This document shows, piece by piece, positions 19,476 through 30,621 of a stretch of 64,000 bases of DNA. The stretch comes from Pseudopyrenochaeta lycopersici (taxonomy: Eukaryota > Ascomycota > Dothideomycetes > Pleosporales > Pseudopyrenochaetaceae). The notes under the pieces were generated by a model. The model had not been told where the DNA came from. It worked only from the letters and a program-made list of their open reading frames with translations, and searched no databases. Within the stretch, counting starts at the first letter, position 1, and every line of letters begins with the position of its first letter. Location of the stretch: the NCBI GenBank assembly GCA_003313425.1, contig NHZP01000037.1, forward strand, positions 372,001 to 436,000. The letters are read 5' to 3'. The translations under genes were made by a program, and so were the position numbers.

Positions 19476-21677
19476 ATCTGCGTTGACGAAGGCGTTCTTG
19501 AAGTCAATTTGATGACAGAGAAGCCCAAACGCACAGACGAGTGCCATAAGGATGCGGAAACTACGATATGCGCCGGTAGCTGCATAGATGTCATCGGTGA
19601 TGTTGTGTTGGAGATCGCCTCTCACACATATTCGTGCTTTATGACGAATAAGGTACCCGGCGTCATTGAGTTTGTAAGTGAAAACCCATTTGAGTGGCAG
19701 CACTTGTTTGTGCTCTGGGTAATCGACTAGTTCAAAAGTTTTCTTCTCTTCGAGTGACTTGATCTCAGCGTCTGCAGCACGTCTGAACCCTTCTTTCTCT
19801 GGATGCCGCTTTAGCTGATGCCAAAAGTCTGGCGGTGGCATCAAGTCCCTTCGGTGAGTACGGATTGACCGTGCCGATGCGAAGGTGTGGGCTATTTGTT
19901 GTCCCAGCTTGGCACGTTCAAGTCGTAATGCATGGGCTTGTCGACGTGCCTGCGTTCAGCAGGACCGTTCTGATCTGGAGTGTCCGGTGGAGATGGGTTG
20001 AACGTGATGCCCTTCATAATTATGAGGTCCTTCCACGTTTGGCCTAGGCCTCTCTCACCATCTGATTGGATGTATCGTGTGGTGAAGCCCCAGCTGTCAT
20101 TTGTGAGCGCAAGGAACTCCTGCGTCACAGAAACTAGTTCTTCTTGAGTTTTGTTTGGGATGTTAAAGGAAATATGGTATGCCGAGTGGTCACAGTAGAA
20201 GTGGACAACCCATGCATCAAGATTGAATGCTTCCTCCATGTGAATGAGGTCCAGATGAACTTTCTCGAATGGATAAGTTCCTCTCCATATCGGAATTCGT
20301 GAAATCTGTTGATGAGCTTGTCCGAGTTGGCATTCAGTGAAAGTCGCGAGTGCCAAGTGCAACTCCTTCGACTGCTTGCGGCACGTGCTTGAGAGCCTCC
20401 TTCCTGATATGTCCCAATCTCGCATGCCAGACATCCATGGATGCTACAGCAATCTGAGGCGTCCGTGACCTCCTTGCTGTGGCGAAAGCTTTTGCTGCTT
20501 CTGCATGAGTCTTTGCTTTGAAGACGGCATGTTCGATATGTGGTTCAACCACTCGAAATGCGCCGTGTTTCGTTGCTTTGAATGCATTCGACCCGTCTGA
20601 GTACTCCATCCAGCATGTTCTCGTGTTAAAGAAAAGCCCTTGCTTCTCAAGAGAATCCATGTTGATGAGATTCCAATGGAAACCGGGTACATAGGCCACA
20701 TTCTCGAGTTGAATGAGACTAGGGCCTGACGGAGTGTCGACGTGGACTGTGACATTTCCTATCCCTTCAATATGCGTGTCTGTGTCACCGAACCGTATGG
20801 TTTCGTCGTGCAATGGTTTATACGCGGCGAAACGAGATAGGTCATTACAGACATGTGTATCCGCACAATTATCGAGTCGGAAATAGTCGTCATACTCGTC
20901 TTTTGCGGCTGTGCTGTACGCAAACCTTGATGTGGCAAACGATGCCCTTGACCCGGTCATTGCGGAGGTTGGGGTTAAGGCAATGTTCTCCCTTGTTTCC
21001 TTTTCAGGTTGATTTTTAGAGGTATCAGCTGGCCAGAACTTTGGTAAGGCAATCCTATTTCTGAGGAAGTTCCTCTCGATCTTCGTTCGGAGACGCTTGC
21101 TTCCTTTAATTGCCGTGATGACTTTAGACTGGACTTGAACAATTGGTGTCCAGCCCGACGGTGCACATAATGGATTGAGATATCGACAGTCTGCGTACTT
21201 ATGGGGTAACCCACAAACGCAGTCGCGAAGAGTTGTAGGTGAGTTGGTTACTGTTGGAGTAGAGTCATCCCTTTGTCTTTTCCGCCTCGGCTGTAAATCT
21301 CCATCGTCCGAAGAGTCTAAATCATGACCGTGCTTTCTGCCTTGAAGGGTGGCGTGTACAGCTCGCCCTCTCGCAGTCTTTTCGCTTGGCGGTGCCATGG
21401 TCCTAAACTGCTTAATACAGAAGCTTATCGTGATTCTCTTGTCGGAGAGAGTCGGATTTAGCCTACGGTAGGACCGGAGAGTCTTGTTGATTTTGTTCTG
21501 TGCCTTCTGTACGATTGTGATATCGGCATCGTCGCCAGTCTCATCCGAACCAGAATCATTTAGGTTATCAATTGTCACAGATCCGGTGCTGGAATGGTTT
21601 GGATTGATCTCATTGAGAGCAGTGATGAATGCCCTAGATTGAAAAGGTGTGAACTCAGCCAATTTCTGAGTCTTCAT
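19476..21677 (-). pseudogene. Copia family 1 Gag-Pol, 5' half, frameshifted and deleted
   Basis: From the first ATG at 21677, the frame 21677-20334 gives a shortened Gag with a cysteine-rich CVCGLPHKYADCRYLNPLC stretch, the protease region DNCADTHVCND, and the integrase zinc motif WHARLGHIRKEALKHV. A frameshift near 20,380 leads to integrase core residues HLDLIHMEEAF, IQSDGERGLG and PDQNGPAERR (20434-19892). A deletion then joins to RT (LKWVFTYKLNDAGYLIRHKA, DFKNAFVNADMDE; 19844-19476). Here the sequence switches to the Clr5 gene. It belongs to the 184-bp LTR family. Confidence 0.85.
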
Positions 21678-21842
21678 TTTTGAATGCGTTGCGGGGTTGT
21701 TGTATTGCTTTTTCGCAACCCCTCTTTTCCGCACAATCGGCCGAAAGTCGTGTCGGCTCTGTGAGGAGAATCAATTTCGTGAGAAATGTGTAACTGCGAC
21801 GAATTTTGTCGCTGACGATGCTGTGTAGCAGAGGAAGGGGCT

Positions 21843-21856
21843 ACCGGGCTCATAAC
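21843..21856 (-). promoter_or_regulatory. Primer-binding site matching half of initiator tRNA-Met
   Basis: Directly after the LTR end the element strand reads GTTATGAGCCCGGT. The plus strand, ACCGGGCTCATAAC, equals the anticodon stem-loop of initiator tRNA-Met up to the anticodon loop. Drosophila copia and yeast Ty5 prime from such a half tRNA, so the same mode is inferred here. Confidence 0.75.
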
Positions 21857-22040
21857 TGTCGCACTGGACGTGCTTAAATGATGAGAAGTCAAAATAATTG
21901 ATAGTGAACAGCAGAGTTGTATTGTGTGTGTGTTGTGTCTTAGTCTGGTAAACCTGACCCCGCACGTCTGAGATTATATGGCAAGATTACTAATGCAGTT
22001 CTTCCTCAGGTTCCCTGAGATGATGCCTTGGCTTGCGACA
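21857..22040 (-). repeat. 184-bp LTR of Copia family 1 (5' LTR)
   Basis: It begins TGTCGCA and ends TGCGACA on the element strand, a perfect 7-bp terminal inverted repeat. The length is fixed by the PBS on one side and by the split copy at 30,565-30,614 plus 50,061-50,194, which sums to the same 184 bp. Confidence 0.9.
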
Positions 22041-22257
22041 TGAATTCCTACTCGGTTTCAGCCGCGTTTTCTTCGCAGCTATGCCCGGTTGGCTGGCTTG
22101 GCTGACAGCCGACGCGGCACGAACGTTAAATCCGTGCCACCCCACGTCACTCCTGAAGGAGCCAGCTGTCCCCAGAGGCCTGCCGTTGTCTGGCTTCTAT
22201 ATACGACTATGTACATTTCGCCTCAAGAGGTGACGTGTTTGCCTGTGTTTGTGTTCC

Positions 22258-22824
22258 TCAAACTGTTGTTCCTGTGTGTGCCGTACTCGAAGCCTTGTAT
22301 TTCCGTACCATTGTGTTAAGGTTCGTAGAGTCGCTTTGTCTCGTGTGTTGCGGCTGCAATACCTTCAGTCTCCCCCTAATGTTCAGCTGTCGTTTGTGCT
22401 GGCTTGCCCTCGTGCCCCCAGGGCCTGAAATTTGTCCTCTAACTTCTGATGTTCTTCCGTATTGACTGAAAAATGCGCAGTTGGCATCGTTATTATCATT
22501 ATTATTATAAGTCTGTGGCTGGAGAGCCGTGTATTCTGTGGGTTTGATCCAGGGTGGCGAAGGGAAGCGGATAGGGATAACAGTCTCATAGTTGAGGCCT
22601 TTGACGTGCTGTTTTTCAGGAGAGGGGAATTTCTTGAGGATTTGGAGACGTGCGAAGCACATCATAGTCATGGGGCCAAGCGAAATCCCCTGGCTATCGA
22701 GCGTTATGCGTAGATGGGGATCATTGTCGTCAGATGGAGCATATGGAAGAGACATTGTGAAAAGGGGTTGGCGGGAAATTTTTCTCAAGAATGGAAGAGA
22801 GACATAAGAAAGGATGGTTTCCAT
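22258..22824 (-). pseudogene. Truncated homologue of the 474-aa unit protein
   Basis: The frame from the ATG at 22824 contains QHVKGLNYETVIPIRFPSP and TEYTALQPQ, matching QQIKGLNFETIATVNFPSP and PEYATLQP of the genes in the tandem units at 40-50 kb, including the preceding FPSPEKQ/FGSPEEQ block. Similarity fades after about 100 residues. It lies just inside a TE end at 23,025, as the unit genes do inside the 19.4-kb element. Function unknown. Confidence 0.6.
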
Positions 22825-22933
22825 GATAAGAGAAGAGTGTATCGGAGGAAGACGGTGAGAAGAAGAGAAGGGACATATATGACGTGATGGATCCGTTAGA
22901 CTTCGAATATTTCAATGTAGTAAGTAATGGAGA

Positions 22934-23025
22934 ATTAGGAACAATAACAATGAACACAACCACTTGCTTCAACAATACCAATTTTGTCCGTTACGGCGGT
23001 TGTTCCGTTACGAAGGGATGCACGT
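22934..23025 (-). repeat. Copia family 2 LTR tail followed by terminal repeat of the ACGTGCAT element
   Basis: 22934-22975 matches the last part of the 119-bp LTR (AGGAACAATAACAATGAACA). 22979-23025 is the inverted copy of the left end of the 19.4-kb element (CCGTTACGAAGGGATGCACG ending at 23025), followed by TA. It marks an older, truncated member of the same family. Confidence 0.8.
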
Positions 23026-23027
23026 TA

Positions 23028-23302
23028 ATACTTTGTGCGCCAACCTAGTGAGGATCATGCACAACTCCACCACTCGTTTGTAGCCCATAGCATCCTGGTA
23101 TCTAGACTCGTGACAATCGCACGCTATTTTTGGAACAGCCTGCTGTCCCCCATAAAGAGAGTGAGACTTGTGCCCTGAAGCGGGCCCGGGGTAAGTTTGT
23201 GCCTTTTATTTTTAATCATGTTCAGCTGTCTATTTTGAGGACGAAAGGGAACGAAGGGGACGAAAGGGAACTAAAGCGGTTCTACTGCTGCTGCTGCTTG
23301 AT
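23028..23302. other. Upstream region of the MADS-like gene
   Basis: Contains a purine-rich imperfect repeat of GACGAAAGGGAAC at about 23,240-23,273. No gene. Confidence 0.4.
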
Positions 23303-23812
23303 ATGAGCTATGTTCCTCCGACCGCCCCTCAGACGGCTCACAAAACAGACATGGCGCACCAATCAACCAAGAGCCGGAACAGGCAGTTGAGAAAGAGACT
23401 GCTCGCTATTGAAAACAAACTTCACCAGTATGGCGAGTTCGGGGCGGAGGTCGCTTTGGTAATCCGCTTTCCGGGTAAGGACACAGGATACTCTTACGTG
23501 ACCTCGGAAGACTTTCTGCAGCGCATCCATCACATTGTATGTAAGCAGTCTCAGCTTGTCTACCTTCTCATGCTAACCGCCCTTCACCAGCGGTCGAACC
23601 CCAAGACCACGAACAGATCAGCTGAAGATGTAAGAAGTCGATCTTCAGAGAGAGTCTCCAAGTCCACCCAGGCGAAGAGGACAGCCAGGACGGACTTGAA
23701 GGCGCCGGAGCAAAGCCGTGATGAGGCTCAGCCGACTAAGAGTACTTATTTCTTCCCCAAACCACCCACTTTTGACTTTCCGACACTTTTGAAAGGCACG
23801 CAAGGTTACTGA
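23303..23812 (+). CDS. MADS/SRF-like small protein (degenerate family)
   Basis: The ORF has 169 codons from an ATG. A 54-bp in-frame intron is likely at 23537-23590 (GTATGT donor, GCTAAC branch, CACCAG acceptor), leaving about 151 residues. The N-terminal half (RQLRKRLLAIENKLHQYGEF, then AEVALVIRFPGKDTGYSYVT) follows the pattern of fungal MADS-like proteins: basic helix, V-ALVI strand, then aromatic/serine turn. The C-terminal half is polar and disordered. 35,238-35,501 encodes a second protein of this type. DNA binding is inferred from the weak resemblance only. Confidence 0.5.
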   Translation: MSYVPPTAPQTAHKTDMAHQSTKSRNRQLRKRLLAIENKLHQYGEFGAEVALVIRFPGKDTGYSYVTSEDFLQRIHHIVCKQSQLVYLLMLTALHQRSNPKTTNRSAEDVRSRSSERVSKSTQAKRTARTDLKAPEQSRDEAQPTKSTYFFPKPPTFDFPTLLKGTQGY

Positions 23813-24377
23813 ATTAGGGAACCACCCGCTTTACTATGCGGTCAACTTACTTCAATAGAGTGTCTATTATAGCCACGGTGGACTTTTGTATAAATGTGAA
23901 AGAACAGGGGCGGTGCTTGAACAGCTGTTTAGTTTGACGTCCTGCAGGAGCGCCATGAAATTTGGCCAGGCAGCGCCAATATCGAACAGTGGCACAGGTA
24001 TCTTATCTGATCCAGCAGAAGAGCTGCACAGTACAGATTAGATAGAATGCCGAAAGCCGTACCTATACCCTTTCGGCAGTAGATAGTCCAGCCCGTGAAG
24101 GTTCTCATCATACACATCCTCCCACTCTACCATACTTAAATCTCCCTGTGGTCTCGTGTCCCAGCCTGCGCCTGTCAGTGTCCCTATTAATCATTACGGC
24201 GGTCCTAGAAACCAACAAAATAGAACCGCACGTCCTATTCCATTATTCCATGCTAACGTATTCGAGCAAAGGCCTGCTTTGAACACTCTAATTTTTTCAA
24301 AGTAAAAGTCCTGGTCCCCAACACGCCCAGTGAAGGGCATGAGGTTCTCCAGAAGGAACAGTATGTTTCGTCCGCAG
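23813..24377. other. Intergenic, nothing recognisable
   Basis: No domain-bearing frame; short ORFs are treated as chance. Confidence 0.4.
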
Positions 24378-25175
24378 CTAAACTGAGTCCTTACCCATGC
24401 TGTTGAGCAAGTCCGCTGCTGGATCGGGGCCCGGATCCGTTATGCCGCTTGGGCTTAAGCTTGCCGTATCGTCAGAGAAGTAACTGGTGACTCCATGATA
24501 AGATGATATTGGCGTGTCGAGGCAGCGGCTCGCTAGATTGCTAGTGAGCAGAGTCGGGGTACCATTGGGACCGGCCGTTGATGCGCTATTGGAGAACAGA
24601 TCCGGCTCTGAGAACAAACTCGGTGTGTTGCCGGGAAAGGCTGTTGGTGCGCTTTCAAAAAGTGAGTCCGACGACCATCCGTACCACGAAGTCGTGGCGT
24701 GGGCCTTTGGATCCACCAAGGACGCATTGTCGATTTCGCAGCCTTCCAAGTCATCTGTCTCCACATGCTCTTGCCATGCGTCAATCGGCGCTCTTCGTAA
24801 AGGGATTGGAGTATGCACTGTTGGAGCGACGTAGGGCGAAGGGTAGCTCCAGGGGATTATCGGCTCCTGTTCTCCCATTCAGCTTTGCTCTAAGATACTG
24901 TAGGTTCCATGTACATTGACTACGTCTCGAAGTATGAGCTCCACATCCATCTTGAGTCTAGCATTATCGACATTCTTGACCCTCCACTCGACCTGCTGCA
25001 AGTCCATGGTCCTGTGCTTAGCCATCAAGCTGGCAAACGTTCGCTGGATACCTGAGGGCACTAGGCGGTTGTAGACAGTAGTAGTATCTTCCCAAGTACC
25101 TTTTCCGTGCTCTCTAATCGTATTCCTAATGATGAAGAGCAGTTGCTCGTCCTCGGCGGAAAAGGAAGGCTCCAT
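24378..25175 (-). CDS. Myb-like protein, two exons (249 aa)
   Basis: I start at the ATG on 25175 (MEPSFSAEDEQLL); the frame extends upstream without better support. A TGA would end the frame at about 24,879, but a 48-bp intron at 24867-24914 (GTACAT donor, GCTGAAT branch, AACAG acceptor) removes it and joins in frame to ...EPIIPWSYPSPYV. The exons total 261 + 489 nt = 249 codons plus stop. The N-terminal 60 residues (EDEQLLFIIRNTIREHGKGT, then TFASLMAKHRTM) look like a Myb/SANT-type helix bundle. The rest is acidic and Ser/Pro-rich, a layout seen in transcription regulators. A premature stop is the alternative if the intron is wrong. Confidence 0.55.
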
Positions 25176-25862
25176 GCTCGATGTAGGACAGGTTTGATAC
25201 GACAGGATTGCGCAAGAAAAGCCAGCAACAGTCGGCAACACAGCTTGCGGCAGAAAGCAGCGGATGAAATAAGCTCTTAGTATAAGTTGAGTGTAAGGGA
25301 GAGGTGCTGCTCTTGAGAAACGTTGGCGTCTCTTTGCGTTACATCAATTCGGCGTGTTCGTGCTATGTCCGATCGTCCCGCGCCCAAACGTCCCAATGCT
25401 GTGTTCGCAAGCTGTTCGACGTGCCAGCGTGGTTTTTGGGTCAGTGCCCAGCACGTACTAGTCAGCCACGGGGGACGCACAAGTACTAGCGCGGCACCCG
25501 ACCCCTATCAGCGTGATCGCCTCGCAGCGGGTTGGACCGCGGAGGTGGGCTTGGCGGACATGGACTTTGGGCTACAGCATGCGACTGCATATTTGGAGTT
25601 TCGGTATCACATGGCTTGCAGGTGAGCATTGGCAACCCCCACCCAACGTGATTACTAGCGCGACGAAGGCATTCCTGTCAAGTATCGTCCAATATTCGAA
25701 TCAGTCCGTGTTCTTCAGTTTGACCTGTCAGCGTGATATATAGTACATACAGCAGCAGCAGCTCAATCTTTCTCCAATCGCTAGCGCTGAGTACAGAGGG
25801 GTTACTGCTGCTTGAGGATGGCCGGCCGTTTCTTCGTGTTGCAGTACTAAGCTTTTTGAATA
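25176..25862. other. Intergenic with dispersed CAGCGTGAT motifs
   Basis: Motifs ACGTGATTACTAGCGCG (about 25,646) and TGTCAGCGTGATATATAG (about 25,727) resemble the MITE end at 53,620. No gene seen. Confidence 0.4.
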
Positions 25863-26664
25863 ACGTGAGCGGCAAGCGAAACGCCCAGGTAAGCGAAACG
25901 CCCACCCCACCAAGCTTTACAACTTTGCACGTTAACAACTCAATCCTACAAAAAGCTAGTCCAGCCCATAGCGTTGATACCAGCAATCAACGTCACCCAC
26001 TCGCGGTTTATCCCCAGTGGTCGAGTACGTCTCTCAGACGCAGTTACCACCTTGACGGACCCTCCTACGCCCATGGTAAAGCCAGTCTCGTCAAAGTTAT
26101 ATGTATCTTCATCTTGGCTTTGATGTTGCGTACAAGGTCAAACCAGGGGCTAATAACAGCTGGATCGCTGCATAGGACTCTCTGGTAGTCGCGTGGCCTA
26201 CTTAGCTGGGATTTAATGTCAGGCTTACGAGAGACGAAGTTTCTGGCCCATTTTTCTCCCACCTGGCCACTACCACGAGCAGCCAGCAACTGATTCGCTA
26301 TCTCACGGAGATAAGACAGTGTAGGGGCAAATCCTCGCGCGTCTAGCTTCCTTATATATTGGATAATCGCGTCTTCCTCGTGCCTGTTAAGCTTTGACGA
26401 GTTGGGTTGGCTGTCGCGTCGTGAAAGCTTTCCAGCGCGTCGGTCGCGGAGAGTCCTTCTAGGAACGTTGTAGACTGCTGCAGCTCGTCGATCACTTAAT
26501 GTCGCGTCTTTTTTCATTGCTTGGATAGCTAAGATAATTCTATCCTCACAAGGGAGTAATTCAATATTAAGTTGTTGAGACATTGTAGTTAAAGGTAGAA
26601 GGAGGTGTGGTCTTGGCAAGAGTGGGCGTTTCGCTTACCTGGGCGTTTCGCTTGCCGCTCACGT
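25863..26664 (-). mobile_element. 802-bp pogo/Fot1-type deletion derivative with near-perfect TIRs
   Basis: The ends are inverted repeats of about 46 bp starting ACGTGAGCGGCAAGCG, each holding two copies of AAGCGAAACGCCCA. A TA flanks both sides (25861-25862, 26665-26666). Inside, the minus frame from the ATG at 26583 encodes the N-terminal DNA-binding part of a pogo/Fot1 transposase (AIQAMKKDATLSDRRAAAVY, EEDAIIQYIRKLDARGF, EKWARNFVSRKPDIKS). A small deletion then shifts the frame, and FDETGF and INREWVTLIAGIN follow in another frame up to the left end. The rest of the DDE domain is lost, so it could move only with transposase supplied in trans. Confidence 0.9.
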
Positions 26665-28926
26665 TATAACTTAACGTTAGGATCAAAAGGTGCGAGCCCT
26701 GTACCCTGAAAAGCCTTCAGAATTGTTGTTTTGGTGAACGCTGAGTGCTAAGCAGTATAGAATAACTCGAATTTCTTGCTCTGTTGCTAACTGTTTCTCT
26801 TGTTCCAGGCGTGTCTGTTGCACGGCGAAAAGTGAAGATCGTGCTACTCCCCGGAGCTATCTCATCTTCCATAGCCGATGCACCCACGAGTCCTAAACTG
26901 TTACCCACATCCAGCGCCAATTACGACCATAAATAACTACCGATTCGGTTCTAGTCTCATGGTTCTGTTCCAGTCCCATGATACAGCTGTGGCCACAACC
27001 GGTTTCCGGATGTTGCTTTCTCTTTGCTCTCAGCGCACAGCCCACTAATAAGGGATCACCGAGTCTGTTCTGCTGGGTTGGGGGGTGGTGGAGTCTGAGA
27101 ATCGTGACTCTTGGGAGTGTTTCACAATTTTCCGCGAAATCCGCCAGGACAGTAAGATAATAGCGCGCTACAAGAAAATTATAGACCTAACTAATTCAAA
27201 GTCCCCAAACTGGCCCCGATGACCGTTTTAACTTAATGTCCCTCACTGCGTAGCGAGACTCACCGTGTGGCGAGACGCCTCGCAGATCGGACCCTCGGAT
27301 CCCCCATGTACACAGAGCCATGGCTGATACATATTAAATCTTCTAATAGTATTCTACAATATAAGCCTCCGATAGTAGATAGCTCTAATCCTACTTGTGA
27401 TGTGGAGCGACTCCGAAGGTCCGAAGGGAAAAGTGTCTCGTTACATATTGATAGCGCGATCGCTGTGCAGTCGCCAGCGTCGGAGGCACCAGAAACGGCG
27501 CCTCAAGGAACGCTAGTGACACGTCCAAGTCAGTTACATGTGACCGTACTCACGGCTCCTTTCTCAAGTCAAGTCAGCCACATGTGATAGAGCCACATGT
27601 GATAGAATCACATGGATAACGTTATGTCCTACAAATTACGATAAATGTATCATACAGTTTTGTTCTCAGCCACGAGGTCACAGTTCAGTGGTATCTAATT
27701 GCAAGCTGCTCGTGGGAAACGAAGTGGCGGGTGCAGATCTTACAAGCTGCGGATAACGGTGAAACAAGATCAGCACTCAAAGAGCGTTCCTAATTCTGAT
27801 AGTATTGGAAGAAATGCCGAAACTTCCTTAAAAAATCCTACTTTGGCGGATACCTACGGCCTATGCGGGTGTCAATGGAGACGAAAGATACCAGCCCTTT
27901 GAGCATCCCTTTACGCCAAGGAAGTTGCAACAACGGATGCTCCATTAATTTAGCCACCGAAGTAGCAGTGACAGTCATAGAAAGGAAGTTGACAGCGTTG
28001 GAGTCAGAAGCCCAACGATGCAGATCATCGATGCCAATAGCGCCATCCTCTTTGGCGTAGCCCTGCATTAATTCCATAACAATATCTATAGTCATCACGT
28101 AAAAGAAATACTGTAAGATTACTACCTATGCTTATTGCCACCGTTAGCAGGAGGGACGCCGACCCGCACTGGCCACACCCTTGCCGTGAACGTCTAGAAT
28201 GGATGGCGTTGGGAAGAGATATATAGTAACGATCGTTTCCAGTGACAGAGAACGGCATGCAGCCCTAGATAGTGTAGTGCCTTGCCAAGCATAGCTACCA
28301 TTACAGCTCTCTGCTATACATCGCGAACATGAACGATCTAAACCCTCATATCCCTCACATGTCAAAGTAAAGCACGTCTCTATAACCCTAAAGATTGCAG
28401 TGCCCATGTAGGGAGCCGTTCATCGTTTGACCATACGACAGCTGTATCACCACTAGGGCCGTCCCACTCTATCCTATTTTATAATTATATTCCCCTTGCG
28501 TTACTTCCCAAAATAAGTTTGAAAAACCACAGTGGTATTTCGACACTCTAGACTTCGTCCGTTTCAGAGGGACGGTGGGTCCCTGCACGTGAGCGCTAGC
28601 CCATCGCACTATTCACGCAATGCTAACCACCAAGTCACAAAGAGGCTGCCACACAGTATCATGCCTGGGAGAGACAAAGTCTGCATCCATCCAATCAACG
28701 CATCGCCACGACTGTTGAGCACCTCAGCGTGATTTCTAGTACTTCACAGCCTGCAACCGTGCCTCTGGCCAGCCACAGGCGGTTCAAGTGCGGCTTGATA
28801 GCGTGACATGAACGTTTGGGTGGTGCGGAACAGGTGTGAGACCTATGCATTGACGCTCTCCGCCTATATAATCTTCTCGAGAAATGGCGGTGGCTATCAG
28901 CGCTGTACGCTCAGTCTTATCGTGCC
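26665..28926. other. 2.2 kb without a supported gene
   Basis: Doubtful ORFs occur at 27,838-28,098 (minus, 86 codons) and 28,144-28,407 (minus, cysteine-containing, 87 codons). Neither has a domain I know. A palindromic repeat of CACATGTGATAGA is at about 27,583-27,615. The TE terminus at 27,236 is listed separately. Confidence 0.4.
27236..27290 (+). repeat. DNA-transposon terminus (ATGTCCCTCACTGCGTAGCG)
   Basis: Follows TA at 27234-27235. It contains two related motifs, GCGTAGCGAGAC and GTGTGGCGAGAC, as direct repeats, like the ends at 16,508 and (inverted) 50,599. No matching opposite end was located nearby. Confidence 0.5.
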
Positions 28927-29460
28927 TCATCGCGGGAGATTATACGGAAAATCGGCTCGGCGATCATGGAACTGGGCCAACTCGCACCACGCGCCTTCAA
29001 AATGCGCGGCCACCTCCACTTGCGACAGAGCTCGCTCCGTGAAAATCCTATTTGCAACTCTTGTCAGAAACCGGCGGGTCCTGTCCACCGATCCCTCCTC
29101 AGCTCCCACGTTCCCTGAATCTTCAAGTAGTTCTGCCGCCGCCGCTGCGCGTTTCCATACCGGATCCTCGAGCTTCGTTGCGTAGTTTGTCACGTAGAAT
29201 ACTATAGCCATCGTCCTACTCTGCGTACCGATGAAGGAGATGTCGTGATTATGGCGTAATCCGACGGAAATAGCTTTGTTCCATCGATTTACCATGCTGT
29301 GGTTGCGCCGAATCTCAAGCACTCCCCCCTCTTTGAACGCCGTCTCCTCCACTAGTCTCCACGGCGCCTTGAATCTGCACAGATTTCTGGTCCTTGCCGG
29401 TCTGTTGATGGAGTATTTCACGCACGTCGGACTGTGGGTGTGTTTTTGAGTGGCGCCCGC
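28927..29460 (-). pseudogene. Helitron-like helicase fragment
   Basis: The minus frame reads LCRFKAPWRLVEETAFKEGG, IRRNHSMVNRWNKAISVGLR, HNHDISFIGTQ, FYVTNYATKLEDPVWKRAA and NRIFTERALSQVEVAAH. This is the conserved central region upstream of the PIF1-type helicase in fungal Helitron proteins. Both ends are cut: upstream into unrelated sequence near 29,460 and downstream after VAAH at about 28,985. The helicase motor and Rep motifs are absent. The plus-strand frame across the same bases is a shadow that joins the Copia ORF by chance. Confidence 0.7.
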
Positions 29461-29554
29461 ACAAAAGTTCGCCTCCTCCTCGAATGATGCGGAAAACTGT
29501 TCCACATATATACTCTCTTCGACCTGTCGTGGCCCTCCCAACCCGAAAGGAAAC

Positions 29555-30564
29555 AGCGGGATCAAGGATTTGAGCGAAGCAATCTCGTTCCTCAATATCA
29601 GGATTCTGAGAGATACCAGAGCTAAAAAGCTTTGGATTTGTCAAGATGGATACATCGACAAAATCTGTACTAAATTTGGAACAGATCAGTCATTGAGAAT
29701 AGCTACTACGCCTCTCATCTCGTCATATCGTCCTCAACCTTTCGAAGGTCAGGCTACGATCCAACAGATCACAGAGATGCAGGAAAAGGTAGGCTCAATA
29801 CTGTATGCAGCAGTAGTATCAAGACCGGATATCTCCTTTGCAGCCAGCCAGTTGAGTCAGTTCGCTACAAACCCTTCACCAGAGCATTTGCGGTGCGCAA
29901 ATCGAGTACTCTCATATCTCCAGGCTACAAAGTACTATGCCATCGAGTTCTCGGGCTCTGTGAACCACTCCACAGAAGTAGAGACAGGCGATGATGAAGT
30001 GCTACAGTTGTCAAGCGACGCATCGTTCGCGGATGATCCAGAGACTCGAAATTCCACCCAAGGCTATCTTATGAAGTTGTTTAGTGGACCTATTATGTGG
30101 CAGTCGTCCAAACAAAAGACTGTAACCACCTCAACAACTGAAGCAGAGCTCTTATCGCTATCACACACGGTGAGGGAGACAATAGGTCTATACAGACTGT
30201 TTGAGCAGATAGAGTTCAACCCTGAAAACCAACCTCGCATTCTCTGTGACAATCAACAAACGGTAGGCCTGATCCAGAAAGAGAGACCACAGCTGACATC
30301 AAAACTTAAACACGTCGATATCCACAACCTCTGGCTCAGACAGATTCACAGAGACGGCAAAGTTGCAGTCCAGTGGGTTCCAACCACGGATATGCCTTCG
30401 GATGGCTTCACAAAACCCCTCTCAACAGAGAAACATATTCACTTTGTACGCCAATTAGGCCTGGTTGATATCTCATCGCGGATTGACCCAGGATATGCAT
30501 CAGAAGAGGATAGTCCCCAAGCTATTCAGATCTCGTCTGAAACAGAGTGAAATCTGGGGGGGTG
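29555..30564 (+). mobile_element. Copia family 1, 3' end (RT end and RNase H), 5'-truncated
   Basis: From GIKDLSEAISFLNIRILRD the frame runs to a stop at 30550 and encodes RT thumb and RNase H motifs (SRPDISFAASQLSQFATNPS, SSDASFADDPETRNSTQGY, STTEAELLSLSHT, LKHVDIHNLWLRQ, TTDMPSDGFTKPLS). A CTGGGGGGG purine tract precedes the LTR at 30,565. It has no stops inside. The 5' part is replaced by the Helitron fragment. The long ORF's first 35 codons (from 29450) are not Copia. Confidence 0.9.
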
Positions 30565-30614
30565 TGTCGCAGGCCAAGGCATCATCTCAGGGAACCTGAG
30601 GAAGAACTGCATTA
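30565..30614 (+). repeat. Left 50 bp of a split 184-bp Copia LTR
   Basis: TGTCGCAGGCCAAGG to CTGCATTA matches the LTR at 21,857-22,040. The match stops at TA (30613-30614) and resumes at TA (50059-50060), showing a clean insertion. Confidence 0.95.
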
Positions 30615-30621
30615 ACGTGCA

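Noticed and set aside
28144..28407. Cysteine-containing 87-codon ORF as a secreted effector
   Set aside because: No signal peptide at the start and no intron support; likely chance.
29450..29554. N-terminal extension of the Copia RNase H ORF
   Set aside because: It is antisense Helitron sequence joined by an open frame, not Copia protein.
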